A stretch of DNA of 64,000 nt from Nocardia jiangxiensis NBRC 101359 (GTDB lineage Bacteria; Actinomycetota; Actinomycetes; Mycobacteriales; Mycobacteriaceae), in the NCBI RefSeq assembly GCF_000308615.1, contig NZ_BAGB01000063.1, forward strand, positions 27,581 through 91,580, in the 5' to 3' direction. The notes beneath the pieces are model-generated. The model saw only the letters and a program-made list of their open reading frames with translations, was not told where the DNA came from and ran no database searches. Made by a program: the position numbers and the translations under genes. Below, one piece after another: positions 54,578 to 62,066 of this stretch; within the stretch, counting starts at the first letter, position 1, and each line of letters begins with the position of its first letter.

Positions 54578-54787
54578 TCAGCTGCGGGAACTCATGCCCG
54601 GCACCGGGAACCGCCTGCTGCGGACCGTAGTGCGGGCGGCATACCTCAGACGGAACACCAACGCCATGATCTCATGGACAGGCCCGTCCAGTAGGCCCAG
54701 GAAACTGTCCTCGAGTGACGCTAGTGTATCGGCGAACTCCCGGGAAATCCCTGCGAACACGGGGTGACGGGCCGCTGCGACTGTCAT
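54578..54787 (-). CDS. small protein upstream of the GGDEF-EAL gene
   Basis: A 69-residue frame starting ATG at 54787 with GGAGTAGGAATT in front and ending 16 bases before the GGDEF-EAL start. The sequence MTVAAARHPVFAGISREFADTLASLEDSFLGLLDGP shows an amphipathic helix; the C-terminal third is basic. Codon use is less biased than in neighbours. I do not recognise a family. Same-strand spacing suggests cotranscription. Confidence 0.55.
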   Translation of the reverse strand: MTVAAARHPVFAGISREFADTLASLEDSFLGLLDGPVHEIMALVFRLRYAARTTVRSRRFPVPGMSSRS

Positions 54788-55048
54788 GAATTCCTACTCC
54801 GTTGCTGCGCGATACCGCGCCCTTCCCGCGACCCTCCTCGTATCGGCCGGATCGTGGCCGCTGCCCGGGGTTGGTCGCTAAGGCAGTATCCGTCATCGAA
54901 CAGGAATTGACCAGACATCCGGCAAATCTTCCGGAACCGGGGCCCAAGGTCCCAAATAGTCCCTGGTCAGAGCGGTGACTTTGGCAATCGGGCGGAATGG
55001 GAAGACCGGTTGGTTCTAAAATGGCTACCCAGTAGCTATCTGCGCTGG

Positions 55049-55483
55049 TTACACCAGGATCGAGATGTACAACTCGACCTTCGGCCCGCGCCAGATCTCG
55101 ATCTCCTCGTGGTAGGCCCGGGTGATCTCAGCCGAGGCGGTCGCATCGTCGACCTGGGCCCACACATCCTCGACCGGATCGTGGTAGTCCCCGTTCGGCT
55201 CGAACCGCGCGTACACGCCGTTGGGCACCCGGACCAGCACGTCACCGGCCGGGATCACGTCAACGACCGGGTAGTCGTAACTGACCAGAACGTTGTAGTT
55301 CCCGGCCGGATCCGGGACGTACACCGTGTACAGCGGCCGATCGGCGCCATCGTCGCGGTCGCGCAGCCGGTCGCGCAGGAATTCGATCAGTTCGCTGTTG
55401 CTGACCTTGAAACTGGGCCGCACCCGCGGCACCACCAGACCACCGTAGATCGCCTGGTCGCGCAGTACGATCGTGTAACTCAT
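55049..55483 (-). CDS. GyrI-like effector-binding domain protein, copy 1
   Basis: A 144-residue protein with the GyrI/Cass2-like effector-binding fold. The C-terminal half, VLVRVPNGVYARFEPNGDYHDPVEDVWAQV, then KVELYISI, carries the family's GxYAxF core and acidic end. It has no DNA-binding domain. It overlaps the upstream paralogue by 4 bases. Ligands may be hydrophobic cations or drugs in related proteins; unproven here. Confidence 0.78.
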   Translation of the reverse strand: MSYTIVLRDQAIYGGLVVPRVRPSFKVSNSELIEFLRDRLRDRDDGADRPLYTVYVPDPAGNYNVLVSYDYPVVDVIPAGDVLVRVPNGVYARFEPNGDYHDPVEDVWAQVDDATASAEITRAYHEEIEIWRGPKVELYISILV

Positions 55484-55923
55484 CGCGGGTCGACCGCCAG
55501 ATACAGCTCGATCTTGTAGGCATGCGGATAGCACTCGAGATCCCCGGTATGAGTCCGCTTGATCTGGTTGTGTTCCTCGGCGTAGGCGATCTGCGTCCAC
55601 AGATCGGTCATGATCTGCGGAAAGTTCCCCACCGAGGAGAACCGCGCATAAACACCCCGCGGTAACCGCGCCACGATATGCCCCCGGGTGACCTGGTCGA
55701 ACGAGCTGCACCGATATCCGACGATCTGCGTGTTGAACGTGCTCATATCCGCCGAATAATCGGTATACGCGCAGGCCAGCGGCCCGCCGAGCTCCTGGTG
55801 CAGAACCGCGCCCCACGCCGCGTCCAGATTCCGATCACGCAGTTCTCCGAGCGCGCGCCTGGGGCTTCGCACGGGCAGCCCCGCAACCCACGTCTCGTCC
55901 CGCTCGAGGATCTCAAACTGCAT
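55480..55923 (-). CDS. GyrI-like effector-binding domain protein, copy 2
   Basis: A 147-residue paralogue. It starts MQFEILERDETWVAGLPVRSP and shows HIVARLPRGVYARFSSVGNFPQIMTDLWTQI and the final KIELYLAVDP, matching the other copy's VYARF and KVELY signatures. The ATG at 55923 was chosen because the family domain starts there. It is first of the pair. Confidence 0.8.
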   Translation of the reverse strand: MQFEILERDETWVAGLPVRSPRRALGELRDRNLDAAWGAVLHQELGGPLACAYTDYSADMSTFNTQIVGYRCSSFDQVTRGHIVARLPRGVYARFSSVGNFPQIMTDLWTQIAYAEEHNQIKRTHTGDLECYPHAYKIELYLAVDPR

Positions 55924-56242
55924 GGCAGACAACTCTTTCGAAAGTATTCGCGCACGCAAGCACGCATGCGCAGCCGGACACGTCCGCCCAGGACCGTCAT
56001 GCTATCAACCCGCCCTGTGAGATATATCCGACACGAGCCCCCGCCAACCACCCGGTTCGCCACCCACCACCCCCACCCGGATCGCAAATTATCGGCAATT
56101 TTGCCCCGCCCCTCCCCGCAGCCCACCATGTGAACCCCCACCCCACTCCCCACCCACCAACAAACCCCTCCCCACCAGCCGATTCGGAGTCTCCCCCACC
56201 CACCTGCTACAGTTCTCCAACGTCGGTTCGGAAACGAACCAC
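55924..56242. other. gap before tRNA-Ala
   Basis: A 319-base stretch with a poly-C-rich central part and no confident gene apart from the tail of the serine integrase frame, which ends at 56089. Promoters of the GyrI-like pair and of the tRNA must lie here; no clear consensus element was identified. Confidence 0.4.
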
Positions 56243-58077
56243 GGGGCTATAGCGCAGTTGGTAGCGCGTCTCGTTCGCATCGAGAAGGTCAGGGGTTCGA
56301 TTCCCCTTAGCTCCACCTTGGGGGGCTTATTAGAACACGGCGCTAGGTCAATGCCGTGCAGTAGGACGTCAACGCCACCGCTTCCTTGCGAAGGGGTGGC
56401 GTTGCTGGTTTCTGCGGTCTGGGCATTCGGGTCGTCGGGCGCGGGCCGGTTGGATTGCCGGGCGTGTTGGACGGCGTGGAGACGGCTGAACGGTTCACGC
56501 ATGCTGTGGTCGGTGATCTGTTCGTCGTCGATGTACAGGGCGTGGAAGATGGTCTGGTTCAACATTCGACGCTGTTGATCGTTGCATCGCCGATATAACT
56601 TTTGTGGGTCTTCGAGTACTTCGAGTGCCATCTCGATGAGTCTGGCGCTGTCGGACAGGTTCTCGGTTGTGCTGGCCATCCGTTCGGTCAGGCGTTGGCG
56701 CTCGCGGGCTAACTCGCGAAGTTTGACTTTGATCTTCGGCTGCGGCGTCGCCGCATCGGCGGCCAACTCGATCAGGTTGTCTTCGCGGGTGTCCAGTGCG
56801 TGCAGCTCGGTGGCGAGTTGTTTGTGGAGTAGCCGCTCGGCGACGTCCCGTTCCTCGATCACGCTGGCGATGTGCCCGCGGACTTCGAGGATGAACTCTG
56901 GGTTGAACCGGACGGTGACGTAGTGGGCTTCGACCGCGTCTTCGACGAGGGCGACGTTGATGTGCGGTGCGTCACAGGTGCCGTTCCGTCTGTTGCGGCA
57001 GAAGAAGTAGGTGTACTCGGCGCCTCGGGATTTGACGGTGTGCTGGAGGGTCATGCGCTGGGTGATGCCAGCGCGTTTGCAGCGCGCGCAGTACAGGGAT
57101 CCCTTCAGGTAGTGGTGGTGCACCCGTCGACGCTCACCGGCAGTGGCACGTGAGCCGATAACGTCTTGGACCCGATCGAACAGGTCTTCGTCGATGAGGG
57201 GTTCGTGTCGGCCGCGGATTTCCTCGTCGTCGTAGTGCACGTAGCCGAGGTAGTAGCGGTCCCGCAGCATCTTGGACAGTTTGTTGATCGATACCTGTTT
57301 GGCGGGGTGTTTCAGGGTGGGCCTGGTGCGTAGGCCACGGTCGTAGAGTTCTTCGGACAAGTCATCGAGGGTGTAGCCGTTGGTGGCGTACAACTCGAAG
57401 GCGAGCTTCACCAATGGCGCTCGTTCCGTGTCGACCGCGATAGTGCGGATCTCGCGGCCGTCGAATCGGTCGATCACGTTGAGGTAGCCCAGGCGGGCGC
57501 GACCGATGGTGCCTCCGTTGCGGGCCTTCTGCCCCATCTTGTAGGCGATGTCGGCTCCGGATTCGCGCGATTGGTATTCGTTGAAGGTGGCCAGGATGCC
57601 GTGCATGAGCTGGCCGACGGGTGAGTCGTCGATGTTCTCGGTGGCCGAGACGAGGGTGACGCCACGTTTGCGGAGATCCGCCATGACAATGGCGTCATCG
57701 AGGCGGTTACGCGCCATGCGGGACAGCTTGTAGACGATGACGTAGTCGACATCACGCGCGGTGCGTACGCGGGCGAGCATTTGTTGGAAGGCAACTCGTT
57801 TCGACATCTCGGTTGCCGAGCGTCCCGGCTCGATGTATTCGTCCACGATGGTCAGGCCGAGTTGTTCTGCCTTGTTCTCGCACCTCTTGCGCTGGGCGGG
57901 AATGGAGTTGCCTTCAGGGTCGTAGTCGGTTTTGACCTGACCGGGCGAGGACACCCGCAAGTAGATGACCGCCCGGGTTCCCGGTTCCACCCCCGTCGTC
58001 GGCACGGTGTGGGCAGTTGTGGCGACGACTTCCTCCAGCGACCACTCGTCGTCGAGTTCCGCGTAAGCACTGGCCAT
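56089..58077 (-). CDS. large serine integrase reading antisense through tRNA-Ala
   Basis: A 662-residue serine recombinase. Catalytic Ser is in AVIYLRVSSPGQ (about residue 43), followed by EGNSIPAQRKRCE and SRMARNRLDDAIVM, then a Recombinase domain (KLAFELYATNGYTLDDLSEELYDRG), a zinc ribbon (CARCKRAG ... CRNRRNGTC) and a coiled coil. ATG at 58077 follows AAGGAGAG. The last 76 residues extend past the element edge: VELRGIEPLTFSMRTRRATN is the antisense of the tRNA, and the stop lies in host DNA at 56089. Confidence 0.92.
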   Translation of the reverse strand: MASAYAELDDEWSLEEVVATTAHTVPTTGVEPGTRAVIYLRVSSPGQVKTDYDPEGNSIPAQRKRCENKAEQLGLTIVDEYIEPGRSATEMSKRVAFQQMLARVRTARDVDYVIVYKLSRMARNRLDDAIVMADLRKRGVTLVSATENIDDSPVGQLMHGILATFNEYQSRESGADIAYKMGQKARNGGTIGRARLGYLNVIDRFDGREIRTIAVDTERAPLVKLAFELYATNGYTLDDLSEELYDRGLRTRPTLKHPAKQVSINKLSKMLRDRYYLGYVHYDDEEIRGRHEPLIDEDLFDRVQDVIGSRATAGERRRVHHHYLKGSLYCARCKRAGITQRMTLQHTVKSRGAEYTYFFCRNRRNGTCDAPHINVALVEDAVEAHYVTVRFNPEFILEVRGHIASVIEERDVAERLLHKQLATELHALDTREDNLIELAADAATPQPKIKVKLRELARERQRLTERMASTTENLSDSARLIEMALEVLEDPQKLYRRCNDQQRRMLNQTIFHALYIDDEQITDHSMREPFSRLHAVQHARQSNRPAPDDPNAQTAETSNATPSQGSGGVDVLLHGIDLAPCSNKPPKVELRGIEPLTFSMRTRRATNCAIAPWFVSEPTLENCSRWVGETPNRLVGRGLLVGGEWGGGSHGGLRGGAGQNCR
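56243..56315 (+). tRNA. tRNA-Ala (CGC)
   Basis: A 73-base cloverleaf: acceptor GGGGCTA with TAGCTCC (including the G3-U70 pair that identifies tRNA-Ala), D-arm GCGCAGTTGGTAGCGC, anticodon loop TTCGCAT (CGC) and T-loop GGTTCGATTCC, then A73. No CCA is encoded. The integrated element begins at its 3' side. Confidence 0.96.
56291..56358. other. candidate attachment region (tRNA 3' half plus dyad)
   Basis: The 3' part of the tRNA gene runs into a dyad, CACGGC (56336-56341) and GCCGTG (56353-56358), immediately beyond it. This is where a tRNA-targeting integrase would recombine. The exact core cannot be fixed from one end; the far end is outside the window. Confidence 0.45.
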
Positions 58078-58236
58078 GAAACACTCTCTCCTTTTCGTTC
58101 GCAAACAGCGGTCTCGACAGCACGGAAGCACCACCCGACCTCGGGAAGTCGTGCAGATCTTTTCGCGCAAAAATGGAGTCGATATTCACTGTTTTATCGA
58201 ATGGATTTTCAATATTACCAAACCGGTCAGGTATTT
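58078..58236. promoter_or_regulatory. AT-rich region upstream of the integrase
   Basis: Distinctly AT-rich stretch of 159 bases (for example TTTATCGAATGGATTTTCAATATTACC) between the integrase and the small upstream gene; likely the integrase promoter. Confidence 0.45.
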
Positions 58237-58470
58237 CTATGCCGCCGCTGAACGGCCTTCGACCGAATCGTCGTCGATTGATATTATCGTCTCGTCGGAT
58301 GTGGTCGCGTTTGTTTCTTCACCCATTAATGCAAGCGATTCGGCCAGGCTGACGATTACCCCAGCCAGTTTGCGGGCGTCTGGTGGATCGTGGCGAGAGC
58401 CGCGGACCACAATCCGGTGAGCGCCGGATTCAGAGGATACTTTTTTGTGACGCTTACTCCGTGCAGTCAT
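58237..58470 (-). CDS. small conserved-type protein of the element
   Basis: A 77-residue protein: basic start MTARSKRHKKVSSESGAHR, then the segment VVRGSRHDPPDARKLAGVIVSLAESL, a pattern seen in small proteins next to integrases in actinobacterial elements, and an acidic Ser/Thr-rich tail. ATG at 58470 follows GAAGGAGC. It overlaps the gene upstream by 4 bases. Function unknown; an accessory recombination or transfer role is speculative. Confidence 0.65.
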   Translation of the reverse strand: MTARSKRHKKVSSESGAHRIVVRGSRHDPPDARKLAGVIVSLAESLALMGEETNATTSDETIISIDDDSVEGRSAAA

Positions 58471-58649
58471 GATTGAGCTCCTTCATGTGCGTCACGATCC
58501 CGACGCAGGCCGTAGCGTTCCTGAATTCCGTTCGCTGTCGCGTACCGGTGTTGCACCGCAGGAATACGTTGTTCGGGCCCCTGCGCCTTGCGCGGTGGCC
58601 TCGGGTGGGTGTTCTTCGCGCGGTGCCGGTGGTGAGGATCCGGGTTCAT
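58467..58649 (-). CDS. tiny basic protein between virB4-like gene and the next
   Basis: A 60-residue frame, MNPDPHHRHRAKNTHPRPPRKAQ at the start, rich in His, Arg and Pro. Its ATG overlaps the PrgI-VirB4 stop by 4 bases (ATGA), and its own stop overlaps the ATG of the following small gene by 4 bases, so all three are translationally linked. No family recognised. Confidence 0.5.
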   Translation of the reverse strand: MNPDPHHRHRAKNTHPRPPRKAQGPEQRIPAVQHRYATANGIQERYGLRRDRDAHEGAQS

Positions 58650-61600
58650 GCCGCATCCGGTAGCCCGATGAGCACGTCCCAATCGGGCCCGGTGTTGCTG
58701 GCGGCGTCGAGGCCGGGGCCCACGTCGTCGGTGTCCTGGTGCGTCGAGTCGGTGGGTGGCGGCAGTGTGGGCAGATCGATATCGGTGTTGCTGTCGTCGT
58801 CGAGCGTCTCGAGAAGGTCGAACTCCGGGGAGGTCGTAATGAGGGCGTGTTCGGTGGGTGAGGCGAGGGAGGCGAATATGGTGCGGTCAGTGCCGCTGAC
58901 TGCGAGCAGTCCACTTCCCTGAGCTGCGGACAATAAGAATTGTTGTTCACCGTCGGAGAGTTTGAAAGCAGCCGCGACGTCGTCGATGGCTTGGGGGGCT
59001 TGGCGGAGCAGAATTTGAGTGGCGGCGTTGGAGACGATCGCGCGTCCGAGTTCGGTGGACAAAACATCAGCGGAGTCTTGGGTGGCGACAGTAAGTCCTG
59101 TCCAATGTTTCCGGCCGCTTTTCGCGGCTTTGAATAAGAATTCGGCTCCGACGGGTTGGCGCATGATGGTCCATGCCTCGTCGACGGTGACCATGCGTGG
59201 GCGTCGGGTGGCGGGGTTGGAGACGCGCCGCCAGGTCGCGTCCAGGGCTAGGAGTGTGCCGATGGTTTTGAGTTCCTCGGGCAGGTCGCGCAGGGAGAAC
59301 ACCACGAGTCCGGCGTCGGGTTCGGTGGTGGTGTGCCCGTCCAGGAGCCCGGCGTACGCGCCGCCGTCGACGAACGGGTGCAGCGCGGCGGCCAGATCAT
59401 CGGCGGCCGTGGTACCGAACTCGGCCAGCTGATCGCGCAGCATGCCCAGGGTGGGTGCGGGCCGGGTCCAGGTGGCGGGCTCGTCGGTGATGCCGGATGC
59501 GGCGTAGGTGGCAGTCAGGGCGGTGTCGAGCACTGCTCGCTGGGTGGGGGTCTGTTCACCGAGCAGGACTTGGATGAGGGTGTGCAGGAACAGTTTCCGG
59601 CGGGTGATCGCGTCGGCAGGCGCGGTGCGGCGGCCATCGAGGCGGGTGTGGATTTCCAGGTCGAACGGGTTGAGCCGGACCCCGGGAGCACCGAGGCGCA
59701 GGTGCGCGCCGCCGACGGCGTCGGCCAAGCGCCGGTATTCGTCTTCGGGGTCGATGATCACCTGTTCGATTCCCCGGTAGAGCGAGCGCAGGATCTCGGT
59801 TTTGACCAGGTACGACTTGCCCGCGCCGCTGCGGCCCAGCACGACCATGTTGTGGTTGTGGGCCTCGGGCGCGAACCGGTCCACGAACACCAAACCCGAC
59901 GCCGCGTCGCGGCCGTAGAGCACCCCGGGCGGGCTGGTGGCGGTGATCGGGTCCGGGGTCGAGAGTTGCGGGGAGTCGAACGGGAACGCGGCTGCCAGGG
60001 CGGTGGTGTCGAAGGTGCGCTGCATCTCGATCAGGTCCAACCCAACCGGCAATGTGGTCACCCAGGCTTGTGCGGCGCGGAAGCTGAGCGGGCAGGTGTC
60101 CACGAGCAGGCTCGCCGCCAGGGCCCGCACCGCGGCGATCTCGTCCGCCAGCTCGGCTTCGGAACCGGCGTGCACGGTCAAATACACCCCGACCCGGTAC
60201 AGGCGGGCCTCAGCGCGGGCAACGCGGGCGGAGAGTTCGGCGGCGTCTTCGACCGCGACATCGAGGTGGGGGTCGGCGAGTCGGCCGCGGTTGGTGTCGT
60301 GCAGGCGGGAGGATTCCAGGCGGGCGAGCTGGCGGCGTAGCCGTGCGGCGGCGGTGACCGGGTCGATCGGGTCGACGTGCACGGAGATGTCGAGCCGCCC
60401 GGGGTGTGAGAGCAGCGGGGTGAGCCAGCCGGAGGTGACTTCCCGGGGAAACCCGCTCACGGCCAGGGTCGCCACGTAGTCCGACCCGACTTCGAGGTGA
60501 CGGGGCCGGATCGAGAGCGACTCGGGTCCGAAACTGCATGCCTGCACGGCGGATTCGTCGTCCTCGAGACCGAGGCCGGCATCGAGGGTGTGCTCGCTGT
60601 CGCGGGCGGTGATGATCTCCCTTGGGCTGGCGAGGTCCGCTGAAGAAGCCACGAGGCTGCCCGGGTTACAGCAGCCGGCCAGCACGGTGGTGGCTTGCGC
60701 CTCGTCCAGGGCGGTCACGGTGACCCCGAGCGGGGCCAGGAGTTCGGTGGCTTCACTCAGGCGCCGCACGAGCCGGGACTCGGTGGCACGCCGCGCCGCG
60801 AGCGAGGCTCGGCCCCGCGAGCGGCGATGTCCCGGGGGCAGCCACGACAGGCCCGCTGATGGCGCGGGTGCGGCGGGGGTGTGGAGTGGTTCGCGCCAGA
60901 CCAGGAGCACTTGGTGCGCGATCAGGTCTTCTGCGGCGGCGAGGTCGGTGAGGTGGTCGGCGTGATCGCGGGCGGCGGTGGCCAGCTCGGGTGACATGTC
61001 TGCGGTGGCGGCGTCCAAGCCCGACAGGTGCGGGTTCAGGTCCAGGCGTGCGGACCGGATCAGGATCTGGACGGGTTGGCGCAGCGTGTGTAGCCAGCCA
61101 CCCAACTGGGCCACCAGGCTGTCTTGCTCGGCCGGGGTCCGCAGCGCGAGGTTCACGCTGCTGGCCGCGGCGATGACCGCGAGCCCGTCGGCACCGAGAT
61201 CCACCACACCGATCCCGCTGGTGCTGCTGGTGACCGTCTGCGGTAGCCGCGCGGTCTCGGCGGACAACTCCGCCGGGACCGGCGGCCGAGGTCCCCGCAC
61301 CGCCTCGTCGGTGACCCAGCGTGGCACCGCCGCGATGCGGCCGGGGTCGCGGACCAGGTGACGGGGCCGGAGCCGATGGCGGATCGCCGCGAGCAGCAAC
61401 TGGTCGACCGAGAGGCCGTCGCGGGTGGTGGAGATCAGGACCGTGACGATGACGCCGATCGGGACCGCTCCGGCCACGAACACCAGCGGCGCGATCACCG
61501 TGCGCGTGCCCATCCACCCCAGATAGAGGAGTACTCCGGTCGCGGCGAGGATGGCGAGCTGGCGGGAGGTGAACGGTCCGATCAAGCGGTCGCGGCGCTC

Positions 61601-61660
61601 GACATCGGCGGGGATACGAAATGCTAAGGACCCGTTCGTCCGGGTCTCGTGGTAGCTCAT
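58646..61660 (-). CDS. PrgI-VirB4 fusion ATPase of a type IV secretion system
   Basis: A 1004-residue protein. The N-terminus (FRIPADVERRDRLIGPFTSRQLAILAATGVLLYLGW) and a second hydrophobic segment (VIAPLVFVAGAVPIGVIVTVLI) are PrgI-like. The rest is a VirB4/TraC-type conjugation ATPase with Walker A GRSGAGKSYLVKTE (about residue 610) and Walker B MVTVDEAW (about 825), plus ATQDSADVLST. It powers DNA or protein export at the membrane. Its start at 61660 is two bases from the DUF5372-like start on the other strand. It leads the leftward transcription toward the integrase. Confidence 0.9.
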   Translation of the reverse strand: MSYHETRTNGSLAFRIPADVERRDRLIGPFTSRQLAILAATGVLLYLGWMGTRTVIAPLVFVAGAVPIGVIVTVLISTTRDGLSVDQLLLAAIRHRLRPRHLVRDPGRIAAVPRWVTDEAVRGPRPPVPAELSAETARLPQTVTSSTSGIGVVDLGADGLAVIAAASSVNLALRTPAEQDSLVAQLGGWLHTLRQPVQILIRSARLDLNPHLSGLDAATADMSPELATAARDHADHLTDLAAAEDLIAHQVLLVWREPLHTPAAPAPSAGLSWLPPGHRRSRGRASLAARRATESRLVRRLSEATELLAPLGVTVTALDEAQATTVLAGCCNPGSLVASSADLASPREIITARDSEHTLDAGLGLEDDESAVQACSFGPESLSIRPRHLEVGSDYVATLAVSGFPREVTSGWLTPLLSHPGRLDISVHVDPIDPVTAAARLRRQLARLESSRLHDTNRGRLADPHLDVAVEDAAELSARVARAEARLYRVGVYLTVHAGSEAELADEIAAVRALAASLLVDTCPLSFRAAQAWVTTLPVGLDLIEMQRTFDTTALAAAFPFDSPQLSTPDPITATSPPGVLYGRDAASGLVFVDRFAPEAHNHNMVVLGRSGAGKSYLVKTEILRSLYRGIEQVIIDPEDEYRRLADAVGGAHLRLGAPGVRLNPFDLEIHTRLDGRRTAPADAITRRKLFLHTLIQVLLGEQTPTQRAVLDTALTATYAASGITDEPATWTRPAPTLGMLRDQLAEFGTTAADDLAAALHPFVDGGAYAGLLDGHTTTEPDAGLVVFSLRDLPEELKTIGTLLALDATWRRVSNPATRRPRMVTVDEAWTIMRQPVGAEFLFKAAKSGRKHWTGLTVATQDSADVLSTELGRAIVSNAATQILLRQAPQAIDDVAAAFKLSDGEQQFLLSAAQGSGLLAVSGTDRTIFASLASPTEHALITTSPEFDLLETLDDDSNTDIDLPTLPPPTDSTHQDTDDVGPGLDAASNTGPDWDVLIGLPDAA

Positions 61661-61662
61661 TG

Positions 61663-61917
61663 GTGGTCACGCATCCTTTTCATCCGTTGTGCGGCAGGCA
61701 GTTGCCGGTGTTGTTCGAACGCCGGTCCCGAACAGGGTTGAGGTTCGTGTGCGAGGTCGACGGTCGGGCGCGGGTGACGTTGCGGCAGGAGTGGACCGAT
61801 CGCGGTGCGCCGCAAGGTGATCAGCGGTTGGCTGCCGACGGTTTGACAGCTCTACGTGCGGTGATCGATGCCATGCGGGGGCGCTGTTCGGGCGGCGAGC
61901 AGGTGAGTGAAAGATGA
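61663..61917 (+). CDS. DUF5372-like protein
   Basis: An 84-residue protein beginning VVTHPFHPLCGRQLPVLFERR, close to DUF5372-type starts (THPFHPL), followed by RVTLRQEWTDRGAPQGDQRLAADGLTAL. DUF5372 genes usually accompany serine recombinases in small elements, but the role is unknown. GTG at 61663 was used; TTG at 61660 is also possible. No ribosome site is visible. Its stop overlaps the next frame (ATGA). Confidence 0.75.
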   Translation: MVTHPFHPLCGRQLPVLFERRSRTGLRFVCEVDGRARVTLRQEWTDRGAPQGDQRLAADGLTALRAVIDAMRGRCSGGEQVSER

Positions 61918-62066
61918 TCTTGAAGACGCTGGATCCGGCCGGTGTCGGTCGGGCAGGTTCGGAGATGAGGCGTGGTGGCCGCGACGTGGTGCGGCGAGGC
62001 GGTGATGGCCGTGGCGAACATGGTCGAGTCGTTGCTGCGCAAGGGATCTGGTGGTGGTTGCGGTGA
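61914..62066 (+). CDS. 50-residue coupled frame before the recombinase
   Basis: ATG at 61914 overlaps the preceding stop by 4 bases, and the TGA at 62064-62066 overlaps the recombinase GTG by 4 bases. The peptide is basic and Gly-rich with a WWW end and resembles no family I know. Coupling at both ends is the only support. Confidence 0.45.
   Translation: MILKTLDPAGVGRAGSEMRRGGRDVVRRGGDGRGEHGRVVAAQGIWWWLR

Noticed and set aside
56365..57153. Several small plus-strand frames inside the integrase gene
   Set aside because: They are out of frame with the integrase and lack ribosome sites and codon bias.
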